DNA of 64,000 nucleotides. Source: Saccharospirillum sp. (GTDB taxonomy: Bacteria > Pseudomonadota > Gammaproteobacteria > Pseudomonadales > Natronospirillaceae). The stretch covers positions 28,587 through 92,586 of the forward strand of contig JAIUML010000018.1 in NCBI GenBank assembly GCA_022565595.1. Direction: 5' to 3'. Positions 45,270-54,063 of this stretch are shown one piece after another. Both the position numbers and the translations under genes were made by a program. The notes beneath the pieces were generated by a model. That model saw only the letters and a list, made by a program, of their open reading frames with translations, was not told the DNA's origin and searched no databases. Every line of letters begins with the position of its first letter. Positions within the stretch are counted from its first letter, which is position 1.

Positions 45270-45528
45270 TAGCGATCGCCAGTTGCAGTAATCGCATTGA
45301 ACTATTCTGGAGGGTGGGGTGTGAACAAGGGCTGAATTCCTGTGATGCTCTCATATCGGTTTGGCTCAACCGAAGCCATTGTTGGCCGTTATAAGCAATT
45401 GAGGCTGGCTTTTGTCCGATTTGTGAGCTCCAGGACGGAGTGCAGTCGCCCTTGAAGTGTTTTCTGTTTCAATGCGTACACTCTGCCATCCCGATAGGTA
45501 GCTCTGCCCGGATGAGGAGGATTGGCCA

Positions 45529-46941
45529 ATGATACAGTGGTTTTTGCCCGGAAAAATGCAAACGGATGTGCGCGAGAAAGCCGTTGTCGTTTTCTGCCTG
45601 CTGTCTTTTCTGGTGGGGCTCTACTCCTTGCTGAAGTGGCGTATGCTGGGCGTGCAGGAGTTGCAGCTAACGGCTTTGATTCTGACTCTGGTCGTGTTGC
45701 CTGTGCCTTTTCTGATCAGAGCGGGCCTTCCGGTGGTGATCGCCAGCAATATCGCCTTGCTGGGCATGGCCACCCATGCCCTCTATTCGGCCTACCTGTT
45801 CGGTGGCATTGACTCGCAGTATGTGTTCTGGATGGTTACCCTCATTGTGCTCGCATACATGATGACCAATCCACTCTGGGGGTCTGTCTGGTCTTTTTTC
45901 ATGCTCACCATCGCCGCCTGGTTTGTCAGTTTGAAACTGAGTGGTCATGAATTCTCTGTACCTCTGTTGTCGGAGTCCGACCTGCAGCGAGATGTGGTTG
46001 TCGGCTATCTGTTACCGATCGTCATGATATGGGTGGGGCAGGCCTATATGCAGCGAATAACCTTGCGTGCCGTTTCTGAGGCCAATCGCTCTGCCGAGTC
46101 GATTTCCGAACAGAAAGGTGCATTGGAACTCAGTAGCCAGCAGATGCAAAGCGTTCTGGCGCAGTCCCGAGAGGTGACTGAAGAGTTGACACAAGCGGCC
46201 AACCAGTTGGCACAGGTACAGCAGGAGGCGGTCACTCAGTCGACTCAGATGCAGCAGGCGGCTCAACAGCAACACGACTTCGCGAAGGTATTGTCCGAAG
46301 GGCTGTCGCAAGTGGTTGCGGCCGTTGATGTTAGCCAAACCGCACTGACAGACGCCGGCACAGCCCTGGCCGACGCCCGTGCGGAAATGGATTCAACCGA
46401 AGCGCAAATGCAGGAACAACTGAGTTTGATGAGCGCCATCAAGCAGGCCAACGATCGCATAGAAGCGTCCTCCCAGTCGATTATCGACATTGCCAGCCGC
46501 ACAAATCTGCTGGCATTAAACGCTTCTATTGAGGCCGCTCGTGCAGGAGAACATGGTCGTGGCTTTGCGGTGGTTGCGGACGAAGTTCGTGCTTTGTCGA
46601 TCAGTAGTGATCGTACAGCACAGGACATTCGTCAGCTGTTGAGTGAGAGTACCGAGAGAATAGAGGCTGGCTTGACGCAGTCTCGGGAAAGCCAAAATCG
46701 GGTGGTCAGACTGGTGGAGCATGCCGCTGCAATGGCAGCATCCTTTGATCAATTGGCTACTCAGTTGGGGTTGGTCAGCCAGGAAGTCGAGCGACTTGAT
46801 CAGGGGGCTGCGACGTCAAATGAGCGCAGCGAGGCCGCCGTTCAGTGGGCGCAAAGCATGGCGTCTCAATTGGCGCTATTGAGTGAAGTTGCCCAGTCTG
46901 TGCAAGAATCGGCCCAGGAGTTGAGTCGCGTCAGCCACTAG
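45529..46941 (+). CDS. Methyl-accepting chemotaxis protein with six-TM sensor region
   Basis: 470 residues. The first 175 residues consist of about six closely spaced membrane helices ([107 protein letters not shown]) with no periplasmic ligand domain. A coiled-coil signalling domain follows directly, without an evident HAMP, and contains the conserved tip [20 protein letters not shown] and [12 protein letters not shown]. It should signal through CheW/CheA, sensing something in or at the membrane. The ATG follows GAGGAGGATTGGCCA. Confidence 0.9.
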   Translation: MIQWFLPGKMQTDVREKAVVVFCLLSFLVGLYSLLKWRMLGVQELQLTALILTLVVLPVPFLIRAGLPVVIASNIALLGMATHALYSAYLFGGIDSQYVFWMVTLIVLAYMMTNPLWGSVWSFFMLTIAAWFVSLKLSGHEFSVPLLSESDLQRDVVVGYLLPIVMIWVGQAYMQRITLRAVSEANRSAESISEQKGALELSSQQMQSVLAQSREVTEELTQAANQLAQVQQEAVTQSTQMQQAAQQQHDFAKVLSEGLSQVVAAVDVSQTALTDAGTALADARAEMDSTEAQMQEQLSLMSAIKQANDRIEASSQSIIDIASRTNLLALNASIEAARAGEHGRGFAVVADEVRALSISSDRTAQDIRQLLSESTERIEAGLTQSRESQNRVVRLVEHAAAMAASFDQLATQLGLVSQEVERLDQGAATSNERSEAAVQWAQSMASQLALLSEVAQSVQESAQELSRVSH

Positions 46942-46955
46942 TCAAGAGTCATTGA

Positions 46956-49706
46956 TCAACTCAATGCCTTGTCCTGAACCAGGGTTTCGAAATCCTCGAG
47001 TGGCATGGGCCGCCCAAAATAGAACCCCTGGAAGGCGTGACAGCCAAAACTGAGTAACCGGTCCAGTTGCTCAATGTTCTCGACGCCCTCAGCGATGGAG
47101 GTAATTGAAAGGCCGTTGGCAAGCGACACTATAGTGCGCGCGATGTCCGAATCTTCCGGATTGGTAATCAGGTCGTCGACAAAGGTCCGGTCGATTTTGA
47201 GCTGATCCAGAGGTAGCTGCTTCAGGTAGGCAAGAGAAGAATAACCGGTGCCAAAATCGTCCAGTGAGAAACCGATTCCGTGCTTTCGCAGTTGTTGCAT
47301 TTTGTGGATAGTGTCGGCGATGTCTTCCAGCAGCATACTTTCCGTCAGTTCAAGCTTCAACAGGTTGGCCGGTGCCTTGGTTCGATGCAAGGCATTAATA
47401 ACGTGATGCACAAAGTCGCTTTGATGCAATTGACGGGCACTGATATTCACTGACAGAGTCAGGGCCTGCATGGGCTCCTGCCGCTGCCAACGTGAAAGTA
47501 TTTGGCAGGAGCGCTCCAATACCCATTCGCCTAACGGCAGAATAAGCCCGGTTTCTTCCGCCACGGCGATCGCATCTGTCGGTCCAATCAAACCCTTTTC
47601 CGGGTGGTGCCAGCGCAGCAATGATTCCGCGCCAATCACCTGTTCATTGTTGTCAACCTGAGGCTGTAAGTAGAGTTCAAACTGCCCTTCTTTGATGGCT
47701 GTTCGAATTTCGTTGGCCATGGCCAGGTGCTCAAGCACACGTTGTTGCATTTCAGGATTAAAGAAACGAAAAGTATTTCGACCGGCTGCTTTGGCCTGAT
47801 ACATGGCAAGGTCAGCTTGCTTGAGTAACTCATCGACACCGATCGAGTGGTGATCGAATAAGGCGATGCCAATGCTCAAGGTGCTGAAGTGTTCCGTGCT
47901 GCCGACCTGAAATGGCACGCTGAACTGGTGCAGGATTTTCTCGGCCAGGCTGTCGGCATATTGGTTGGCTTTGGTCTTGTTCTCGGTCAGATTTTCCAGG
48001 AGGATGACGAATTCATCACCGCCGATGCGGGCGACCGTATCGGTGCGGCGTACACAGTGGTTGAGTCGTTCAGCTACAAGCGTTAAAAATGCATCGCCGA
48101 CATCGTGTCCTCGTGAGTCGTTCAGAGTCTTGAAGTCATCGAGGTCGATGTACAATAGTGCACCGTGCTGATGGCTGTTGGTGGCGTTGTGCATGGACTT
48201 GTTGAGTCGATCCATCAACAGTCGCCGATTGGGTAAGCCGGTTAACTGGTCAAAGAAAGCCAGATGTTCGATTTTTTCTTCGGCTGCCTTGCGCTCGGTG
48301 GTGTCGATCAGGGTGACGACATAGTTCTGTATGGCCTCTCTGTCTTCTGTGTAAACAGCCGTGATGTTCATCCATTGCAAGTAATGCTCGCCGCATTTGC
48401 GTTTGCCCCAGGCTTCTCCTTGCCAATTGCCTTTTGCAGTCAGGGCCTGTGCTATCTCTGAGTTGATGTCTTCCTCATGGCGCTCAGCCTGAATCAGGTT
48501 AAGAGGTTCCCCTATGACTTCGGAGGCCTTGTAGCCGGTTATTTCGTGGAAGGCGTTGTTGACGCGAAGTATTAGTGTGTTCTCATCCGTGACGACCATT
48601 CCTTGTGCTGATTCAAAAACGGTTGCAGCAACATTCAAGTCTCGTACCATATGCTGCATGGCAAAGCCGACCTGGTTGTACTCGTAAATACCGCTGGGTT
48701 CAAAAATGGCATTACGGGTTCCCGACTGGGTATCGGCAATGTACTTGAGCAAACGATTGATGCTTTGACTGTGGTTCAAATGGACAAGCCAGGTTGCTAC
48801 ACCCAGCAACAGCAAGAAACCACCCGAGAGCAGGAAAAAGGTTCGTTGATGAAGTTCAGCCGCTGAGGCAAAACGATCAGCAGAAATCCCGACTTCCACC
48901 CAGAGGTCGCTGGTGTTGTTGCCAATGTTTAAAGGTCGACTGAGCAAATACATATTGTCCAGCATGGTCACCTTGTCAAAGACTCCGCGATTGGCGCGAA
49001 TACCGGAATATTGCGCAGTCGCATAACGCAACAACTCACGTTCTCCCAGTCCAATCTTGACAACTTCTACCCCCGCCTGGTCGACCAGCTCGGACAAGAA
49101 TTGTCTGTTTTGCCCAACGGCAAAACCCACGAAGAGATAACCCCTCAGCTGCAGCGATGCCGGGTCGAAAAAGGGGACGGACTTGATCAGTGCCGTAAGA
49201 TTACTGGCAGGCAGCAAGTGCCACTGGTTGGCATAGTGGATCGGTGGACGCATCATCTCTACCATCTCTGCAATCGGGTAGAGTGGCAGGCCTGCATCCA
49301 TCAGAACGTTCTTGTTGCTGTCAGTTATAAAGAAAATGTCCAGATTGGTTCCCAGCGCTGAATCCTGGAACATGAATGCCATGTCTTCGATCAGAATATC
49401 CAGGTTGGACTGCTCCTCGGCAATGGAGGCAAAGAGGCGGTTTGCTGCGGCGCTTTGCAGATACACATCCAGCAAATTTAGACGGCTTTCGAATTGATTC
49501 AGAATGGTTCGTTGATGTTGTTGCAGGGTATTGTGAATTTCTGCATCCAGGCTCATCTGCGCAGTGCGTATGGAATACACCATCGAAAACAGCAGTGTGA
49601 TCAGACCCAGAGCACCAAACAACAAAGCGATGCGAGTGACAAATTTCAACTCGAACAGTCGTCGGGGTCTTGAATGCGGTGGGACTTCAGTGAGGTCCTG
49701 CTTCAT
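46956..49706 (-). CDS. Cache-PAS-GGDEF-EAL c-di-GMP enzyme
   Basis: 916 residues. TM1 about 28-47 (IALLFGALGLITLLFSMVYS), periplasmic Cache-type domain to about 290, TM2 (FFLLSGGFLLLLGVATWLVH), PAS about 355-470 (GMVVTDENTLILRVNNAFHE), GGDEF about 480-645 with intact IGGDEF and an I-site RRTD at the right spacing, and an EAL domain to the end with ESLLRW in place of EALLRW, LELTES, DDFGTGYSS and KIDRTFV. Both activities could be present. Its ATG overlaps the stop of the Bug-type gene (ATGA), so the periplasmic protein and the enzyme are made together. Confidence 0.92.
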   Translation of the reverse strand: MKQDLTEVPPHSRPRRLFELKFVTRIALLFGALGLITLLFSMVYSIRTAQMSLDAEIHNTLQQHQRTILNQFESRLNLLDVYLQSAAANRLFASIAEEQSNLDILIEDMAFMFQDSALGTNLDIFFITDSNKNVLMDAGLPLYPIAEMVEMMRPPIHYANQWHLLPASNLTALIKSVPFFDPASLQLRGYLFVGFAVGQNRQFLSELVDQAGVEVVKIGLGERELLRYATAQYSGIRANRGVFDKVTMLDNMYLLSRPLNIGNNTSDLWVEVGISADRFASAAELHQRTFFLLSGGFLLLLGVATWLVHLNHSQSINRLLKYIADTQSGTRNAIFEPSGIYEYNQVGFAMQHMVRDLNVAATVFESAQGMVVTDENTLILRVNNAFHEITGYKASEVIGEPLNLIQAERHEEDINSEIAQALTAKGNWQGEAWGKRKCGEHYLQWMNITAVYTEDREAIQNYVVTLIDTTERKAAEEKIEHLAFFDQLTGLPNRRLLMDRLNKSMHNATNSHQHGALLYIDLDDFKTLNDSRGHDVGDAFLTLVAERLNHCVRRTDTVARIGGDEFVILLENLTENKTKANQYADSLAEKILHQFSVPFQVGSTEHFSTLSIGIALFDHHSIGVDELLKQADLAMYQAKAAGRNTFRFFNPEMQQRVLEHLAMANEIRTAIKEGQFELYLQPQVDNNEQVIGAESLLRWHHPEKGLIGPTDAIAVAEETGLILPLGEWVLERSCQILSRWQRQEPMQALTLSVNISARQLHQSDFVHHVINALHRTKAPANLLKLELTESMLLEDIADTIHKMQQLRKHGIGFSLDDFGTGYSSLAYLKQLPLDQLKIDRTFVDDLITNPEDSDIARTIVSLANGLSITSIAEGVENIEQLDRLLSFGCHAFQGFYFGRPMPLEDFETLVQDKALS

Positions 49707-50647
49707 TCACTGTATTCCTGAATCAGCCAGCGGTACTCCGCAATTTGCTGAGTAAATAGTTCATTGAGGGTGGCTTCATCATAGAAAATAACGGGCAATC
49801 GAACGTTCTCTGTGGCGGTGATAAATCTTTGATCTCGGGTGGCGGCCTCCAGTGCGGCTGACAACACTTCGACCTGGTCATCGGGGGTATTGGCGGGTAC
49901 AACGGCTACCCGAGGGTTTTGCAGACTGGCATTGTAACCGAGTTCAGTTAGGGTAGGAGCGTCCGGGTACTCGGCGAGACGTCCGTCTACCAGGCTGATT
50001 AGAACGCGCATGTCGCCGCTGTCTGTGTATTGGGTGTGGGTGCCGCCACTGAAAGCAAAGTCGACATCACCAGAGAGTACCAAAGGTGCCATACCGGAGC
50101 CGCCGGTAGTCGGGACAATTCGAAACGGCAGCTGTTCCCGCCTGGAGATCAGGTTGATGATAAAGCGATCCTGCGGGGTTTGAGAGGCAACCGTTATTTC
50201 ACCCTGGGCGCGGGCGTATTCGAGGAACTCCTGCCAGCTTTTATAGGGTTGCTGGCCGCCAGAGACAATGGCGGACTGGTCCAGTGCCAGGGCGCCTATA
50301 TAGCGGAAGCTGCTGAAATCGTAGGAGGCCGGCGAGGTCAGGGGGGTAAAGGTGAAGGGCAGCGAAGTGCCAAACATGATGACATAGCCCTGCTCCGGGC
50401 TGCTGGCCAACATTGCGGCAGCGATACCACCCCCTGCGCCAGGTTGATGCAACAGAGTCACGGGTTGCCCCAGTTCGTCTGTCAATACTTCGGCCAGAGC
50501 CCGAGCCTGGATGTCGGTGCTTCCGCCGGGGTTAAAGCCAATCAGGAGGGTGACTGGTCGATCCGGAAAAGTCGTTTCGGAGCTGGCATACAGGGCAAGG
50601 GTGAGGCTGAGCAGAAGGGCCACGATGATTTTCAGCGATGGCTTCAT
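49703..50647 (-). CDS. Bug/TctC-family periplasmic solute-binding protein
   Basis: 314 residues from the ATG at 50647, which starts a signal peptide (MKPSLKIIVALLLSLTLALY). The TctC/Bug pattern is clear: FPDRPVTLLIGFNPGGSTDI, the VTLLHQPGAGGGIAAAM ligand loop, GDVDFAFSGGTHT, and a C-terminal EYRWLIQEY. These proteins bind carboxylates for TTT transporters, but no tctA/tctB is near. Instead it overlaps the gene for a Cache-GGDEF-EAL enzyme by four bases, suggesting that it serves as a co-receptor for that sensor. The ligand is unknown. Confidence 0.88.
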   Translation of the reverse strand: MKPSLKIIVALLLSLTLALYASSETTFPDRPVTLLIGFNPGGSTDIQARALAEVLTDELGQPVTLLHQPGAGGGIAAAMLASSPEQGYVIMFGTSLPFTFTPLTSPASYDFSSFRYIGALALDQSAIVSGGQQPYKSWQEFLEYARAQGEITVASQTPQDRFIINLISRREQLPFRIVPTTGGSGMAPLVLSGDVDFAFSGGTHTQYTDSGDMRVLISLVDGRLAEYPDAPTLTELGYNASLQNPRVAVVPANTPDDQVEVLSAALEAATRDQRFITATENVRLPVIFYDEATLNELFTQQIAEYRWLIQEYSE

Positions 50648-50872
50648 TGACGAACGACTACCTGACAGCGTCATGTGACTGAGCCTCTTGCTACAAGGAC
50701 GGGCGTGGGCGACGCAGCGCCCGCTATCCGACATGGGTCGAATTGAAACTGCGATAAGCGTCTTATTTCCGCTCCCGGGAAGGCATTTAAATGTCAGCCA
50801 TAATCCATGCTAACTTGCTGTTTTAATCAAGGAGTCTAGTTCGCGGGTTCCTGGTTGTCTATTTCTGCCTTC

Positions 50873-51877
50873 TTACTCCAGTTGATAACGCCGCAAACGC
50901 TGTTTTTTTGTGGGGCGTTGGGCGATCAAGGTTGCGCGTTTTGGTGCTGGTAGCCCCTCGACGGTCAGACTCGGATTGTCCGGAGACAGGTAGTCGGCCA
51001 GAGATTGTCCCGGCTTCCAGGCGGTTGTCCGTTGTTCATAGGTGGTTGTCTGACACAGATCGACAATGCGTACGGCTTCGAAACCGCTCTTTTCCAGCCA
51101 GAGGGCCAGAGCCTGCGGGCTTGGTAAAAACCAGACATTGTTCATGCGCGCGTAGCGCCCCGGGGGGACCAGGGCTTCGCGTTCGTTGCCTTCAATGACG
51201 AGGGTTTCCAGCACCAGCTCTCCACCTGGACGCAGGGCGCCACGCAGTTCGGCCAGATGGTCCAGAGGAGAACGACGGTGGTAGAGTACGCCCATGGAAA
51301 AGACGGTATCAAAGGCGCTCAGGTCCGGCACCATGGCTTCCAGCGTCAATGGCAGTACAACGTGGCTTGGGTCCTGAGCATAGTGGTTAACTGCCAGGTG
51401 CTGCACCACCGATAGCCAGGACGGGTCGATACCAGCGACCAGGCGGGCACCGGCGGCCTTCATGCGCCAGCCGTAATAGCCATTGCCGGAGCCGACATCC
51501 AGTACACAGCGGTGTTTGAGGTCTGCCAAATGCGGCGCTATACGGGCCCATTTTTGATCGCAACGCCATTCGGCATCGACATTGATATCAAAAAACTTGA
51601 AGGGGCCTTTACGCCAGGGAATCAGGCCCTTCAAGGCGGCCTCGAGTTGCTCACTTTGCTGCGCGGTCAGCGGCTCTGAGTGGCTCAGCTGAACAGACTC
51701 GGCATCAAATTGACTACCGGGGATGTCCGGCAGCAAGCGCAACTGGTCAAGAAACCTCGGCAGGTTGCCGTCGTTCAAGTCGGCAAACAACTGCTCCAGT
51801 TGCGCCTTGAGAGGTGCCTGCCAGTGACTGAGCGCTGTCTGGCCGAGTTCGTCGATAAAGGGCTGATAATTGATCAT
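50873..51877 (-). CDS. cmoB: tRNA U34 carboxymethyltransferase
   Basis: 334 residues from the ATG at 51877, which overlaps the cmoA stop (ATGA). Methyltransferase core with the cofactor loop CVLDVGSGNGYYGWRMKAAG and the family segments FFDINVDAEWRCDQKWARI, GVLYHRRSPLDHL and ARMNNVWFLPSP. CmoB uses carboxy-S-adenosylmethionine to convert 5-hydroxyuridine at the tRNA wobble base to the 5-oxyacetic acid form. It is made together with CmoA, its cofactor supplier. Confidence 0.95.
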   Translation of the reverse strand: MINYQPFIDELGQTALSHWQAPLKAQLEQLFADLNDGNLPRFLDQLRLLPDIPGSQFDAESVQLSHSEPLTAQQSEQLEAALKGLIPWRKGPFKFFDINVDAEWRCDQKWARIAPHLADLKHRCVLDVGSGNGYYGWRMKAAGARLVAGIDPSWLSVVQHLAVNHYAQDPSHVVLPLTLEAMVPDLSAFDTVFSMGVLYHRRSPLDHLAELRGALRPGGELVLETLVIEGNEREALVPPGRYARMNNVWFLPSPQALALWLEKSGFEAVRIVDLCQTTTYEQRTTAWKPGQSLADYLSPDNPSLTVEGLPAPKRATLIAQRPTKKQRLRRYQLE

Positions 51878-52623
51878 TTGATGGCGATAAAAGAGGCGAA
51901 GTTGAAGCTCTGGAACCATTGGCTGACGTGCTTAAAGCCAACAGCGTGCAGGCGGTCGATGTGGGTCTGAGCAGTCTCTGGCAGCATCACATGTTCGATC
52001 GCCTGGCGTTTTTGGCTGATCTCGAGGTCGCTATAACCGTTGGCGCGCTTGAAGTCATGGTGGTGTTTGCTGAGCAAGGCATCCTGTTGTGGATCGTCAA
52101 AACAGAGTTTCTCGGACAGGATCAATGCCGCTCCGGGTAGCATACCGCTGTAAATCCTCGATAGAGTTTGCGACCTGTGTTGGGGAGCAATGAATTGCAG
52201 GGTGAAATTCAGCACGACAAAGGAAGCCCGTTCCAGATCCAACTCAGTGATGTCTGCACAAAGGCACTCTACCGGCACCGGCAGGTCTTCGGATTCGAGA
52301 AAATCGCGTGCTCGATCCAGCATGGCCTGGCTGTTGTCGACCGCCACAATACGCACACCGGGCGTCTGCACGCGATGGCGCATGGCCAGGCTGGCGGCTC
52401 CTAACGAACTGCCAAGGTCATAGAGTTGAGAGTCTGGCTGAGCGTACTGATTGGCGAGCACGCCGATCATGGCGATGATGTGGCTGTAGCCCGGCACGGA
52501 GCGCTTGATCATATCGGGAAAGACGCGAGCCACCTGATCGTCAAAGCGAAAATCGGTCACCTGGTCCAGCGCAACGGAGTAAAGGGTGTCTTTGTCGGTA
52601 GGCATTGTCTGGAAATCGAACAT
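51874..52623 (-). CDS. cmoA: Carboxy-S-adenosylmethionine synthase
   Basis: 249 residues from the ATG at 52623 (MFDFQTMPTDKD). The motif FDDQVARVFPDMIKRSVPGY is the CmoA signature, followed by the cofactor-binding LYDLGSSLGAASLAMRH and FTLQFIAPQHR. It makes carboxy-SAM from SAM and prephenate for CmoB. The stop overlaps the cmoB start. A shorter start at 52605 (MPTDKDTLYS) is possible. Confidence 0.95.
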   Translation of the reverse strand: MFDFQTMPTDKDTLYSVALDQVTDFRFDDQVARVFPDMIKRSVPGYSHIIAMIGVLANQYAQPDSQLYDLGSSLGAASLAMRHRVQTPGVRIVAVDNSQAMLDRARDFLESEDLPVPVECLCADITELDLERASFVVLNFTLQFIAPQHRSQTLSRIYSGMLPGAALILSEKLCFDDPQQDALLSKHHHDFKRANGYSDLEISQKRQAIEHVMLPETAQTHIDRLHAVGFKHVSQWFQSFNFASFIAIK

Positions 52624-52691
52624 TGATATGCCGCTAGTGTACAACGACCGGCCTTGTCTTGTCTGGTTTCAGCGCTGTTGCCTATACTAAT

Positions 52692-52740
52692 CTAAATGAT
52701 AGTAATTATTGTTTGCATTAAAAAAACTGTCAGGTATAGT
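52692..52740 (+). promoter_or_regulatory. Fur box and promoter of the iron-binding protein gene
   Basis: The Fur-like 19-mer at 52692-52710 matches GATAATGATAATCATTATC at about 13 positions (AATGATAGTAATTAT core). Immediately after it TTGCAT (52713-52718) and TATAGT (52735-52740) form a -35/-10 pair with a 16-bp spacer. The box abuts the -35, a position suited to iron-dependent repression. Confidence 0.75.
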
Positions 52741-52816
52741 GCACTCAATGGCGAGGGAGTATCCCTCTAACGATGATCAGGTCTCTTTCTGTAAAAAACG
52801 AACCAAGGAGAAATCG

Positions 52817-53815
52817 ATGTTGAAGAAAAAATGGGCAGCCTCTATTGCGCTTGCAACAGCGATGTTTGGCGGTGCTGCCATGGCGGCGGACATTACCTTG
52901 TACTCTGGCCGAGGTGAGTCCTTTGTCCAGCCGATTATTGAGCAATTCGAGCGCGATACGGGTTTGAAGGTCAATGTTCGATACGGCGGCACACCAGAGT
53001 TGGCCTTGTTAATTCAGGAGGAAGGTCGTCGCTCCCCAGCAGACTTGTTCTGGGGGCAGGATGCGGGCGCCATGGGTGCTCTGGCTAATGCCGGTTTGCT
53101 GGCTACCTTACCTGAGAGCCTGTACAACGAGCTGCCTGATATTTACACCAGTGAAACCGGACAGTGGGTAGCGACCAGTGGTCGAGCTCGCGTCATTGCC
53201 TATTCCACCACCCGAGTAGACGAGGCTGAGATACCGGAATCTGTCTTCGATCTGGTCAGGCCGGAGTTTAAAGGCCGAGTCGCCATGCCGCCAACAAACG
53301 GCAGCTTTCAATCCTTTGTGACAGCCATGCGTGTGATGCACGGTGACGAACGCACTCTTGAGTGGTTAAAGGGTATGGCGGCTAATGACATCGTCACCTT
53401 TCGCAACAACACCACGGCTGTTCAAGGGATAGCTGACGGTGAGGCCGATTTTGCATTGGTCAACAACTATTACCTGCCACGCTTTGTCAGTGCAGATGCG
53501 GATTACCCCGTCGCTCAAACTTTCTTTGCAGCGGGTGATGTTGGCAACCTGGTGAATGTGGCCGGCATTGCGGTGTTGAACTCCAGTCGTAATCAGGAAA
53601 ATGCACAGAAGCTGGTTGGATTTCTGCTGCAACCTTCTGCGCAGCAGTACTTTACCCAGGAGGCTAACGAGTATTCAGTGACGCCTTCTGCTGTCAGTAA
53701 CCCATTGCTGACGGATGTAAACCTGGTCCTTGAGCGTGCTCCGCAGATGGATCTGGATACACTGGCCGACCTCGAGGGTACGCTGCGCTTGATGCGTGAA
53801 GCCGGCTTGCTTTAA
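52817..53815 (+). CDS. fbpA: Ferric iron ABC transporter, periplasmic Fe3+-binding protein
   Basis: 332 residues from the ATG at 52817 (CAAGGAGAAATCG upstream), starting a signal peptide that ends AAMAA. The mature protein begins DITLYSGRGESFVQPIIEQF, and has NTTAVQGIADGEADFALVNN with YYLPRF, the C-terminal Tyr region that binds Fe3+ in FbpA/FutA proteins. It delivers ferric iron to the FbpBC membrane complex encoded downstream. Unusually it is followed by a strong terminator, and the permease genes have their own Fur box. Confidence 0.92.
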   Translation: MLKKKWAASIALATAMFGGAAMAADITLYSGRGESFVQPIIEQFERDTGLKVNVRYGGTPELALLIQEEGRRSPADLFWGQDAGAMGALANAGLLATLPESLYNELPDIYTSETGQWVATSGRARVIAYSTTRVDEAEIPESVFDLVRPEFKGRVAMPPTNGSFQSFVTAMRVMHGDERTLEWLKGMAANDIVTFRNNTTAVQGIADGEADFALVNNYYLPRFVSADADYPVAQTFFAAGDVGNLVNVAGIAVLNSSRNQENAQKLVGFLLQPSAQQYFTQEANEYSVTPSAVSNPLLTDVNLVLERAPQMDLDTLADLEGTLRLMREAGLL

Positions 53816-53874
53816 TAGACTTTTCAAGGCAGAAATTTCAGCAACGGATGCCAGAAATTTGATGCAACTCAATG

Positions 53875-53899
53875 AAAACCCGACTTAAAGTCGGGTTTT
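53875..53899 (+). terminator. Rho-independent terminator after fbpA
   Basis: AAAACCCGAC (53875-53884) pairs perfectly with GTCGGGTTTT (53890-53899) across a 5-nt loop, ending in a T run. It separates fbpA from fbpBC. Just upstream AGCAACGGATGCC (53841-53853) resembles the head of the intergenic repeat family, but nothing else of it follows. Confidence 0.88.
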
Positions 53900-53953
53900 C
53901 TGTTGGGCGCTTGTTAGTAGAGACCAAATTAGCGACAATACGGGAATCTAACT

Positions 53954-53972
53954 GATAGCGATTGTCATTATT
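53954..53972 (+). promoter_or_regulatory. Fur box upstream of fbpBC
   Basis: GATAGCGATTGTCATTATT matches the 19-bp Fur consensus at about 14 positions. It lies about 90 bp upstream of the permease start, after the fbpA terminator, so fbpBC should be transcribed separately but under the same iron control. Confidence 0.7.
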
Positions 53973-54063
53973 CATTGCAACTGCATTAGGCTGTCCTGCT
54001 CAGTCCACAGCATCGCGCAAAGTCGCTGTACATCCACGCTCAGAATGGTAGTCGTGCAATCCC

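Larger units (their letters stand above)
45074..45528. other. Divergent intergenic region aglE / chemoreceptor
   Basis: 455 bp without a convincing gene. The left half is AT-rich and carries the agl operators and a candidate minus-strand TATAAG (45209-45214). The right half leads into the chemoreceptor gene, whose GAGGAGG ribosome binding site is at about 45515-45521. A CCCGATAG at 45490-45497 vaguely recalls a flagellar sigma-28 -10 box, but the -35 is poor. Confidence 0.5.

Noticed and set aside
45467..45500. Possible sigma-28 promoter for the chemoreceptor (CCCGATAG)
   Set aside because: The -10-like octamer has mismatches and no TAAA-type -35 lies at the correct spacing.
53841..53853. 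AGCAACGGATGCC after fbpA as another copy of the structured repeat
   Set aside because: Only part of the head sequence matches; no stem or spacer follows, so chance similarity is as likely.
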